Shown here: in pieces, positions 54,669 to 61,881 of the stretch | Layout of the letters: the number at the start of each line of letters is the position of its first letter | Numbering within the stretch: position 1 is the first letter of the stretch | NCBI RefSeq assembly: GCF_008693005.1 | Contig: NZ_VXKE01000005.1 | Location: 49,002-113,001 of the forward strand | Origin: Helicobacter canis | GTDB taxonomy: Bacteria; Campylobacterota; Campylobacteria; Campylobacterales; Helicobacteraceae | Reading direction: 5' to 3' | DNA length: 64,000 nucleotides | Made by a program: the position numbers and the translations under genes | The notes under the pieces: generated by a model | What the model saw: only the letters and a program-made list of their open reading frames with translations | Databases searched by the model: none | Told to the model about the DNA's origin: nothing

Positions 54669-55295
54669 CTACGCGCTCATTAAGCCACCGCTAATGTAAT
54701 TAACCATATGGAGCTTTTGGACAAGCTGGGAGATGAGCGAGCGCATTTCTCGGCTTAGGTTGTCGTTTTTAATCATCGCATCAAAGTCTTGGAGACTAAT
54801 GTGTGGGGCTTTCGCGCTTAGAAAATCTACTGCCATCATATCATCGCGATTGAGCACACCATCTGCTTGCAGCTGCTTTGCCATAGATTTAAAGCTATCG
54901 ACATCAGCAAGTCCGTTTTTCACATAGGCTTTGGCATTCATAGCAGCACTTAGCTCTTTAGATGGTGTGAAAGTATCTTGGATTCTATGAAGAGAATCAT
55001 AAGGGTCTTTATAGTCGCTCTTATCGCTAGAATCTATCTCATCAAGCCCCTTTATACCCTGCGTTTTATCAAGCGATTTTGCAGGGGCTAGCGCACTAAG
55101 CAAGCCTAGCATAGAATCTTTCTCCATAGTATTGGTGCTAGATTCTAGCTCTTTGGGGCTTTGGCGTGGCTCCAGCTTGCTTGCTAATGCTTGGCTTTCT
55201 AAATCTTGGTTTGCGCGCAAATTAGTGCGCTCTAAGAAAAGCTCCTGCATTGCTCTAGGGTCATTTACGCCACTTGTGCTAGTAATGCTGCTCAT
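54669..55295 (-). CDS. hypothetical protein
   Basis: The 208-residue product is not recognised. The N-terminal 100 residues are polar and rich in Ser, Leu and Glu with no clear fold. The C-terminal part is helical, with AYVKNGLADVDSFKSMAKQL, LNRDDMMAVDFLSAKAPHIS and MRSLISQLVQKLHMVNYISG. There is no signal peptide. AAAGGATAGATA precedes ATG 55295, and it is 17 bases ahead of the DUF493 gene. It resembles the other disordered-then-helical hypothetical at 25283 in style, though not in sequence. Confidence 0.65.
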   Translation of the reverse strand: MSSITSTSGVNDPRAMQELFLERTNLRANQDLESQALASKLEPRQSPKELESSTNTMEKDSMLGLLSALAPAKSLDKTQGIKGLDEIDSSDKSDYKDPYDSLHRIQDTFTPSKELSAAMNAKAYVKNGLADVDSFKSMAKQLQADGVLNRDDMMAVDFLSAKAPHISLQDFDAMIKNDNLSREMRSLISQLVQKLHMVNYISGGLMSA

Positions 55296-55448
55296 TATCT
55301 ATCCTTTACTATATGATATATTCAAGCATTATAGAAGCAAAAGCCATTCCACACTTGTGTGCCCATCTGCCAAAGCACTTTGCAAATACGCTGGCTTTTA
55401 GCTACAATCGCCACTTCCACAAGCACACATAACGCAAGGGCATAATCA

Positions 55449-56156
55449 ATGAATATCGCATTTTTCGACTTTGATGGCACAATGGCAAAGGGTGATAGCC
55501 TGCTAGGCTTTGTCGCATTTGTGCGTGGCAAAAAAAGGCTATATTGGGGGCTGTTTTCACGATGTTTTATACTCATTGGATACGCGCTAGGACTTATTAG
55601 CAACACCAAAGCCAAGCAAGCGGTAATGCGCTATTTCTTTGCTAATATGGACTATAAGGAGTTTTTGCAAGAGTGCGAGCGATTCTGCCCAGATCTTGAG
55701 AGCCGCCTAAAGCCCGCCGCCCTAGCACGCCTACAATGGCATAAAGATAGAGGCGATGTGGTAGTAATGGTAAGTGCAAGTTTTGAAGAATACCTTGCCC
55801 CCTTATGCGCTAAGCTTGGTATGGAGTGTATAGGCACAAGACTTGCGACACAGACGCAAAACAAGGATTCTAGGGGTGGGGATTCGGTTTTGGGTAGTCA
55901 TAGCGACGATTTTGCGGATTTTAAGGCAACCGCAGACCTCAAGTCTTGCTCTGCCCTAAAATCCACACAAACCCTAGAATCTACTTTTTTAAGTGGGGAG
56001 TTTGCCACACCAAACTGCTACGGGGAGCAAAAGGCAGTGCGCATTAAAGCGCGCTATGATTTAAGCCGCTATGAAGAGATCTACGCCTATGGCGACAGCA
56101 AAGGAGATACAGCGATGCTAGCTCTTGCTACGCACGCATTCTATAAGCCATTTTAG
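55449..56156 (+). CDS. HAD-IB family phosphatase with in-frame repeat insertion
   Basis: HAD-IB hydrolases dephosphorylate small molecules such as phosphoserine or phosphatidylglycerol phosphate. The 235-residue protein has motif I in AFFDFDGTMAKGDSLLGF, motif II in VVVMVSASFEEYLAPL and motif IV in IYAYGDSKGDTAML; the Lys of motif III is in NCYGEQKAVRIK. Between motifs II and III, about residues 138-187 (TQNKDSRGGDSVLGSHSDDF and onward) have no family counterpart and coincide with a copy of the dispersed inverted-repeat element. The core stays in frame, so the enzyme may be active. Substrate unknown. Confidence 0.85.
   Translation: MNIAFFDFDGTMAKGDSLLGFVAFVRGKKRLYWGLFSRCFILIGYALGLISNTKAKQAVMRYFFANMDYKEFLQECERFCPDLESRLKPAALARLQWHKDRGDVVVMVSASFEEYLAPLCAKLGMECIGTRLATQTQNKDSRGGDSVLGSHSDDFADFKATADLKSCSALKSTQTLESTFLSGEFATPNCYGEQKAVRIKARYDLSRYEEIYAYGDSKGDTAMLALATHAFYKPF
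55881..55964 (+). repeat. dispersed inverted-repeat element, copy inside the HAD gene (B)
   Basis: GATTCGGTTTTGGGTAGTCA (55881-55900) matches copy A at 17 of 20 bases. It is followed by arms GGATTTTAAGGC (55916-55927) and GCCCTAAAATCC (55953-55964) that pair at 11 of 12 positions. The element is read in frame as protein. Confidence 0.7.
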
Positions 56157-56233
56157 CTACCTATTTTCTCTAATGGCTAGCGACTCGCATAAAAATATTT
56201 ACCATAAAAATTTTTACAAAGTAGAGTAAGTAG

Positions 56234-56259
56234 CACTAGAATCTAGCTAGATTCTAGTG
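56234..56259. terminator. perfect 26-base palindrome between convergent genes
   Basis: CACTAGAATCTAG is followed directly by its reverse complement CTAGATTCTAGTG in the 110-base gap between the ends of the HAD gene and yceI. It is two recurrent motifs joined head to head. No T run flanks it, so termination from either side is plausible but unproven. Confidence 0.6.
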
Positions 56260-56266
56260 GGAAGTG

Positions 56267-56830
56267 TTATTTGCTATGGGCTTCAAGCTGAATGCGCAGT
56301 AAAACCTCATCGCTTACAAGCGCGTCTTTTGTATCCATACCGATCCCAAAGTCCTTGCGGTTTAGCTTGCCCTCAAGCTTAATGGCGATTGCAAGCTTGT
56401 TTTCCTTACTCATTGGGTTTGTTACTGGTCCTTTAATGCTTGTATCAAATACAATTTGCTTGGTAATACCACGGATCGTAACATCTGCAGTAAGCTTCTT
56501 GCCTTTAAGAGATTTCATCTCAAGCGTAGCCTTTGGAAATTTCGCAGAGTCGAAGAAGTCAGGCGCGTTTAGGTGCTTATCCCTAGAGTCATTTTTGGTA
56601 TCGATTGATGAGATGAGCACTTCACCTTTAAGGGCTTTTAGGGTCTTAGTCTTTTCATCAAAGTCGATTTCTCCGCTAAAGCGATTAAACGCCCCATCAA
56701 CATCACTAATCATCATATGGGTAACTTGAAAATTCACCGCAGAATGCGAAGTATCAATCGTATATGGAGCAGCAAAGCTGGCTGAAAAAGCTAGGGCTAA
56801 AACAGAGCCAGCAAGTAGAGTCTTTTTCAT
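56267..56830 (-). CDS. YceI family periplasmic protein
   Basis: YceI proteins are lipocalin-like beta barrels that bind polyisoprenoids such as ubiquinone-type lipids in the periplasm. The 187-residue precursor has a signal peptide (MKKTLLAGSVLALAFSASFA) and starts its mature part with APYTIDTSHSAVNFQVTHMM. Family motifs are INRF-like VDGAFNRFSGEIDFDEKTKT, RDKHLNAPDFFDSAKFPKAT and LNRKDFGIGMD. AAGGACAC precedes ATG 56830. H. pylori has a homologue (HP1286). Ligand and role here are unknown. Confidence 0.92.
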   Translation of the reverse strand: MKKTLLAGSVLALAFSASFAAPYTIDTSHSAVNFQVTHMMISDVDGAFNRFSGEIDFDEKTKTLKALKGEVLISSIDTKNDSRDKHLNAPDFFDSAKFPKATLEMKSLKGKKLTADVTIRGITKQIVFDTSIKGPVTNPMSKENKLAIAIKLEGKLNRKDFGIGMDTKDALVSDEVLLRIQLEAHSK

Positions 56831-56912
56831 AAGAAGTGTCCTTACATTGTGGATTACACCAAAGGTGCGCTTTGGATTCTATCGCGCAAATGTTAATGCA
56901 AATCAATTTTTG

Positions 56913-56918
56913 TATAAT
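56913..56918 (+). promoter_or_regulatory. -10 box of tsaD
   Basis: A perfect TATAAT lies 33 bases before ATG 56951 in the divergent gap with yceI. Confidence 0.6.
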
Positions 56919-56950
56919 GCGGCGGTTTGGATATATCTCAAGGAGCACTA

Positions 56951-58024
56951 ATGCTACTAAGCATAGAAAGCAGCTGCGATGATAGCTCACTCGCCCTCAC
57001 AGAAATAGCAAGTGCTAGGCTAGTGTTTCACCACAAAATTTCACAAGATAGCGCGCATAGTGTTTATGGAGGCGTTGTGCCAGAGATTGCCTCAAGGCTA
57101 CACACCAAGGGCTTGCCGCAGATTCTCGCTATGGTGAAAGAATTTTTAGGCGATTTTACACGCCTTAAAGCAGTAGCGATCACCACAGAGCCGGGGCTTT
57201 CTGTGAGCCTTATTGAAGGGCTAATGATGGCAAAGCTACTTGCCCTGCACTTGCATATCCCACTCATTTCTATCAATCACCTAATCGGGCATTTTTACTC
57301 GCTCTTTATCAATCAGCAGCAAGCAACTTTCCCTATGAGCGTCCTGCTTGTATCTGGCGGACATACGCAAATCATCGAAGCACACAATGCGCAAAGCTTT
57401 CACATCATCGCCCAGAGTTTAGACGATAGCTTTGGCGAGAGCTTTGATAAGGTGGCTAAAATGCTCTCCCTTGGCTATCCGGGCGGACCCATCATAGAGT
57501 CCTACGCCTCCAAGCTCGCGCCCACTACTGCACTCCACCCGCTCCCACTCCCGCTAAAGGATAGGCAGGGCTTCAGCTTCTCTGGGCTCAAAAACGCCAC
57601 TAGATTGCTCATAGAGTCCCTGCATACACAAAATGATTGCAGTAAGCTAGATTCTAGCTTGAGCGAGAGTGATAGAGCATTAGTGTGTGCATCATTTCAG
57701 CAAGCATCCATAGCCCATATCGCCAACCAAGTAGAAAAATACCTAAAGCACAAAAAGCACCCAAAAATCCGCCATTTTGCTATCGTAGGTGGAGCGAGTA
57801 GCAACGCAGCCTTGCGCGCAGAAATAGCGCACCTTTGCGCACATTTTGGACTTAGCCTACACCTAGCACCGCTAGAGTTTTGCGCCGATAATGCCGCGAT
57901 GATAGGGCGCGCAGCAATCCCAGAGTGGGAGATGGGACACTTTGCTGATGTGATCGCTCAAGAAGTAAGCCCGCGTAGTAGCATAGACTATCTACAAGCC
58001 GCCAGCACAGAGCCTTGCCCCTAA
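56951..58024 (+). CDS. tsaD: tRNA threonylcarbamoyladenosine transferase subunit TsaD
   Basis: TsaD transfers the threonylcarbamoyl group to A37 of tRNAs, together with TsaB and TsaE. ATG 56951 (MLLSIESSCDDSSLAL) follows AAGGAGCACTA; eight open codons upstream are rejected. The 357-residue protein has the nucleotide-binding VLLVSGGHTQI, the metal-binding INHLIGHFYS (HxxxH form), GESFDKVAKMLSLGYPGGP and the C-terminal CADNAAMIGRAAIPEW. The conserved start has SRLHTKGLP where most have SRDH. The partner TsaB is at 25839. Length is usual. Confidence 0.95.
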   Translation: MLLSIESSCDDSSLALTEIASARLVFHHKISQDSAHSVYGGVVPEIASRLHTKGLPQILAMVKEFLGDFTRLKAVAITTEPGLSVSLIEGLMMAKLLALHLHIPLISINHLIGHFYSLFINQQQATFPMSVLLVSGGHTQIIEAHNAQSFHIIAQSLDDSFGESFDKVAKMLSLGYPGGPIIESYASKLAPTTALHPLPLPLKDRQGFSFSGLKNATRLLIESLHTQNDCSKLDSSLSESDRALVCASFQQASIAHIANQVEKYLKHKKHPKIRHFAIVGGASSNAALRAEIAHLCAHFGLSLHLAPLEFCADNAAMIGRAAIPEWEMGHFADVIAQEVSPRSSIDYLQAASTEPCP

Positions 58025-58087
58025 TCGCTCTAGCAAGCGCATTCTCATAATTCCACGATTTTTAGCTATTTTTACTTATAAATAGAT

Positions 58088-58117
58088 TATAATTGCCCAC
58101 TACCCTAGAATCTAGGG
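58088..58117 (+). promoter_or_regulatory. frdCAB promoter and leader palindrome
   Basis: TATAAT (58088-58093) lies 46 bases before the frdC ATG. The leader holds the palindrome CCCTAGAATCTAGGG (58103-58117), another instance of the recurrent motif. It sits near the transcript start, where it could act as an operator or a 5' hairpin. Confidence 0.5.
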
Positions 58118-58138
58118 AGAACACACTAAGGAGATTCA

Positions 58139-58909
58139 ATGCAAGAAGACAAGATCATTGAAAGTTACACAGGTGTAACAAAGGAGAGAAAAAAGAGCAA
58201 AATGCCCGCTCGGCTAGATTTCTGGCAGAGTGCTACGGGGCTTTTTCTAGCGTTATTTATGCTTGCGCATTTGCTGTTTGTATCAAGCATTTTGATTAGC
58301 CAAGAAGCGATGTTTGCAGTAACGACATTTTTTGAAGGCAGCTTTATTTTCGGCGATGAGGGGCAGCCATTTTTGGTATCAATCGTAGCGGCAGTGGTGA
58401 TTGTAGCCTTCGTGGCGCACGCATTTTTGGCACTGCGCAAGTTTCCAGTCAATTACCGCCAATTTATCGCGCTAAAAACGCATAAAAAGCTTATGCAGCA
58501 CGGCGATACAAGCTTATGGGTGATCCAAGCTGCCACGGGCTTTGCGATGTTTTTCCTAGCGATGCCCCATCTTTTTACCAACCTTACCCAGCCAGAGCAC
58601 ATAGGACCACTTGCTTCGTCATTCCGCTTTGTGCATCAAAACTATTGGCTTTTATACATATTCTTACTTTTTGCAGTAGAGCTGCACGGCTCCATTGGAC
58701 TCTATCGACTCTGTATCAAATGGGGCTGGTTTGAGAAGCTTGGCATACAAAATCTTCGCCGCGTTAAGTGGGCGTTATCGGTGTTTTGTATCGTGCTTGG
58801 GCTTTGCTCCTATGCTGCGTATATGAAAATCGGTCAAGGGCTTGATGCAAGCAAGGGGATAGAGCATTATCGTGCAGTTGATGTCGCTACAAAAGGAAAA
58901 GGAGAGTAA
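58139..58909 (+). CDS. frdC: fumarate reductase cytochrome b subunit
   Basis: FrdC anchors the fumarate reductase complex in the membrane and oxidises menaquinol through two hemes b. The 256-residue protein has five predicted spans after a short cytosolic start. Heme-ligand His candidates lie in LFMLAHLLFVSS, VAFVAHAFLALRK, SFRFVHQNYWLLY and FAVELHGSIGLYR, one per helix as in the Wolinella di-heme type. AAGGAGATTCA precedes ATG 58139. The frdCAB order with this large cytochrome is characteristic of epsilonproteobacteria. Fumarate reductase allows anaerobic respiration. Confidence 0.96.
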   Translation: MQEDKIIESYTGVTKERKKSKMPARLDFWQSATGLFLALFMLAHLLFVSSILISQEAMFAVTTFFEGSFIFGDEGQPFLVSIVAAVVIVAFVAHAFLALRKFPVNYRQFIALKTHKKLMQHGDTSLWVIQAATGFAMFFLAMPHLFTNLTQPEHIGPLASSFRFVHQNYWLLYIFLLFAVELHGSIGLYRLCIKWGWFEKLGIQNLRRVKWALSVFCIVLGLCSYAAYMKIGQGLDASKGIEHYRAVDVATKGKGE

Positions 58910-60880
58910 ATGAAAGTAGTATATGCAGACGCGCTAATTATCGGTGGTGGTTTGGCGGGGCTTCGCGCCTCTATCGCAGCAAAGCAAAAGGGCTTAAGCA
59001 CAATTGTGCTTTCACTCGTGCCTGTCAAGCGCAGCCACTCTGCAGCAGCACAAGGTGGTATGCAAGCAAGCCTTGGTAATTCAAAAATGAGCGATGGCGA
59101 TAATGAAGACCTACACTTCGCCGACACAGTTAAGGGGAGCGATTGGGGCTGTGATCAAAAGGTAGCCAGAATGTTTGTTACCACTGCGCCTAAGGCGATT
59201 AGAGAGCTTGCTTCTTGGGGTGTAGCTTGGACTAGAATCCAAAAGGGCGATCGCACCGCTGTCATCAACGCGCAAAAAACTACCATCACAGAAGAAGACT
59301 TCCGCCACGGCTATATCCACTCTCGCGACTTTGGTGGGACAAAAAAGTGGCGCACTTGCTACACTGCCGATGCGACAGGGCACTCTATGCTCTATGCAGT
59401 AGCAAATGAAGCCTACAAGCACGGCGTAGATATACAAGACCGCAAAGAAGCCCTGCGCCTAATCCATAAAGACGGCATTTGCTATGGCGCTGTTGTGCGC
59501 GATCTTATCACTGGCGAGCTTATCGCCTATGTGGCTAAAGGCACGCTTATCGCCACAGGTGGCTATGGCAGGATCTACAAAAACACCACAAATGCCGTGA
59601 TTTGCGAGGGTATTGGGCTAGCAATCGCAATGGAGACAGGAGTAGCAAAGCTTGGCAATATGGAGGCAGTGCAGTTCCACCCCACCCCACTCTTCCCTAG
59701 TGGGATCTTGCTCACAGAGGGCTGCCGTGGCGATGGCGGGATCTTGCGCGATGTCGATGGCTATCGCTTTATGCCTGATTATGAGCCGGAGAAAAAGGAG
59801 CTTGCAAGCCGCGATGTCGTCTCTCGCAGAATGATTCAAAGGATTCGAGAGGGCAAGGGCGTGAAGTCTGCGTATGGAGAGCATTTGTGGCTTGATATTT
59901 CAATCCTTGGGCGAGAGCATATCGAGCGAAACTTGCGCGATGTGCAAGAGATCTGCCAAGTATTTGCAGGGATTGACCCAGCGGAGAAATGGGCGCCGGT
60001 GAAGCCTATGCAGCACTACTCTATGGGCGGTATCCGCACAAACTATCAAGGACACACCGCACTTGCAGGGCTTTTTGCCGCGGGTGAAGCAGCGTGCTGG
60101 GATATGCACGGATTTAACCGCTTAGGTGGGAACTCTGTGAGCGAGGCGGTTGTCAGCGGTATGATTATTGGAGATTATTTCGCGCAGCATTGTGAGCAAG
60201 CAAAGATGGATATACAAACTTCCGTGATTGAAAGCTTTGTCGCCAAAGAGCAAGCCTACCTAGAATCGCTTGTCAATAATAGCGGACACGAAAATGTCTA
60301 TGAGCTTAAAAACGCGATGAAAGACATTATGGAAGAAGATGTGGGGATTTTCCGTGATGGCAAGGGGCTAGAAGATGCCGTTGCTCGCTTGGAAGAAATC
60401 TACAAACGCAGCAAAAATATCGGTATCAAAAACAAAAAGCTCCACAACAACCCCGAGCTAGAAGATGCCTACCGCGTGCCTAAGATGATTAAGCTAGCAC
60501 TTTGTGTGGCTCTTGGCGCGCTTAATCGCACAGAATCTAGGGGTGCGCATACGCGTGAAGACTACCCCAAACGCGATGATGAGAAGTGGCTTAAACGCAC
60601 GCTTGCTTCTTGGGAGAGCGATACACAAACACTGCCCACACTCTCTTATGAAGACCTAGACATTATGTCTATGGAAATTGCGCCCGGATTCCGCGGCTAT
60701 GGGGCTAAGGGTATGATCATTGAAAATCCGCTCTCTGCTAAACGCCAAGCCGAGATTGACAAAATCACCCAAGAAGTGCAAGCGCGCGGTGGCGATCGCT
60801 ACGAGCTGCAGCAAGCTCTTATGGACTTTGACTTGCAGCCCAAGTATAAAGAGAAAAACCAACGACTAGGAGACAAATAA
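58910..60880 (+). CDS. frdA: fumarate reductase flavoprotein subunit
   Basis: FrdA holds covalent FAD and reduces fumarate to succinate. The 656-residue protein starts with the FAD-binding [18 protein letters not shown] and has the FAD-linkage region [17 protein letters not shown]. The active-site segments are [20 protein letters not shown] and [17 protein letters not shown], and [17 protein letters not shown] is the second nucleotide motif. AAGGAGAG precedes ATG 58910, which directly follows the frdC stop, so the genes are coupled. It acts on the cytoplasmic side with FrdB. Confidence 0.98.
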   Translation: MKVVYADALIIGGGLAGLRASIAAKQKGLSTIVLSLVPVKRSHSAAAQGGMQASLGNSKMSDGDNEDLHFADTVKGSDWGCDQKVARMFVTTAPKAIRELASWGVAWTRIQKGDRTAVINAQKTTITEEDFRHGYIHSRDFGGTKKWRTCYTADATGHSMLYAVANEAYKHGVDIQDRKEALRLIHKDGICYGAVVRDLITGELIAYVAKGTLIATGGYGRIYKNTTNAVICEGIGLAIAMETGVAKLGNMEAVQFHPTPLFPSGILLTEGCRGDGGILRDVDGYRFMPDYEPEKKELASRDVVSRRMIQRIREGKGVKSAYGEHLWLDISILGREHIERNLRDVQEICQVFAGIDPAEKWAPVKPMQHYSMGGIRTNYQGHTALAGLFAAGEAACWDMHGFNRLGGNSVSEAVVSGMIIGDYFAQHCEQAKMDIQTSVIESFVAKEQAYLESLVNNSGHENVYELKNAMKDIMEEDVGIFRDGKGLEDAVARLEEIYKRSKNIGIKNKKLHNNPELEDAYRVPKMIKLALCVALGALNRTESRGAHTREDYPKRDDEKWLKRTLASWESDTQTLPTLSYEDLDIMSMEIAPGFRGYGAKGMIIENPLSAKRQAEIDKITQEVQARGGDRYELQQALMDFDLQPKYKEKNQRLGDK

Positions 60881-61611
60881 TGGAAGCACAAGGAAGAACA
60901 CTCACCATACGCGCCTTGAAGTTTGACCCCCATAGCGCGGTGTCTAAGCCACATTTCGCGGAATACAAAATCCAAGAGACAGATTCTATGACGATTTTTA
61001 TCGCGCTAAATCTTATCCGTGAAAATCAAGACCCAGATCTAAGCTTTGACTTTGTCTGCCGCGCGGGGATTTGTGGCAGCTGCTCGATGATGATCAATGG
61101 TCGCCCAAGGCTTGCCTGCCGCACGCTGACTAAGGATTTCCCAGAGACTATCACACTTATGCCGCTACCAGCATTTAAGCTTATCAAAGATTTGAGCGTC
61201 AATACAGGCGAGTGGTTTGCTGGTATGACTAAGCGCGTGGAGAGCTGGGTGCATAGCAATGAAGAGACAGATATTTCCAAGCTTGAAAAGCCCATCGATC
61301 CGCAAGAAGCGCAAGATGTCTTTGAGCTAGATCGTTGCATTGAGTGCGGTTGCTGTATCGCAAGCTGTGCGACCAAGCTTATGCGTGAAGATTTTGTCGG
61401 CGCAGCTGGTATGAATCGCATTGTGCGCTTTATGATCGACTCTCACGACAAGCGCACAGATGAAGACTTCTATGAGCTAGTGGGTAATGATGATGGCGTG
61501 TTTGGCTGTATGAGTCTCATCGCCTGCCACGACACCTGCCCTAAAAATCTCCCACTTCAAAGCAAAATCGCTTACCTACGCCGTAAAATGGTAGCCGTAG
61601 GCGCGAAGTAA
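60880..61611 (+). CDS. frdB: fumarate reductase iron-sulfur subunit
   Basis: FrdB passes electrons from FrdC to FrdA through three clusters. The 243-residue protein has the [2Fe-2S] motif [15 protein letters not shown], the [4Fe-4S] motif [15 protein letters not shown] and the third-cluster region [17 protein letters not shown]. Its ATG overlaps the frdA stop by one base (TAATG). The length is typical of the Wolinella-type enzyme. The gene ends the frdCAB operon, followed by a strong hairpin about 60 bases downstream. Confidence 0.98.
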   Translation: MEAQGRTLTIRALKFDPHSAVSKPHFAEYKIQETDSMTIFIALNLIRENQDPDLSFDFVCRAGICGSCSMMINGRPRLACRTLTKDFPETITLMPLPAFKLIKDLSVNTGEWFAGMTKRVESWVHSNEETDISKLEKPIDPQEAQDVFELDRCIECGCCIASCATKLMREDFVGAAGMNRIVRFMIDSHDKRTDEDFYELVGNDDGVFGCMSLIACHDTCPKNLPLQSKIAYLRRKMVAVGAK

Positions 61612-61669
61612 TCCTCTGCCTTTGCCTTGCGCAAAGGTGCTCTAACTAGACAAATTTATTGAAACTTCT

Positions 61670-61695
61670 ATCCCACTGCGCTAGGCGCGTGGGAT
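61670..61695 (+). terminator. hairpin downstream of frdCAB
   Basis: ATCCCAC pairs with GTGGGAT and an inner GCGC pairs with GCGC around TAG, with one bulged T: 11 base pairs in all. CTCTTTCC follows, a poor T run. A second weaker hairpin (CCTTTGC/GCAAAGG) lies at 61619-61637. Together they probably end the operon transcript. Confidence 0.5.
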
Positions 61696-61811
61696 CACTC
61701 TTTCCTAGAATCCACTTTACTCTATATTTACAAGCACTACATATTTTTTACACGCCCTTTACAAACTTTCGCAAACAATGTGTAAATATTTAGCCTAATT
61801 ATAAAAAGCCG

Positions 61812-61840
61812 TTTTTTTTTTTTTTGATTTTGGCTACAAT
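61812..61840 (+). promoter_or_regulatory. promoter of the surface protein gene with a 14-T tract
   Basis: TACAAT (61835-61840) is the likely -10 box, 42 bases before the ATG. A run of 14 T (61812-61825) lies nine bases ahead of it, across the -35 region. Length changes of such T runs alter promoter strength for H. pylori adhesin genes such as sabA. Confidence 0.65.
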
Positions 61841-61881
61841 GTGGCTCTCATATTTTGACTATTTTTATCCAAGGAGATACT

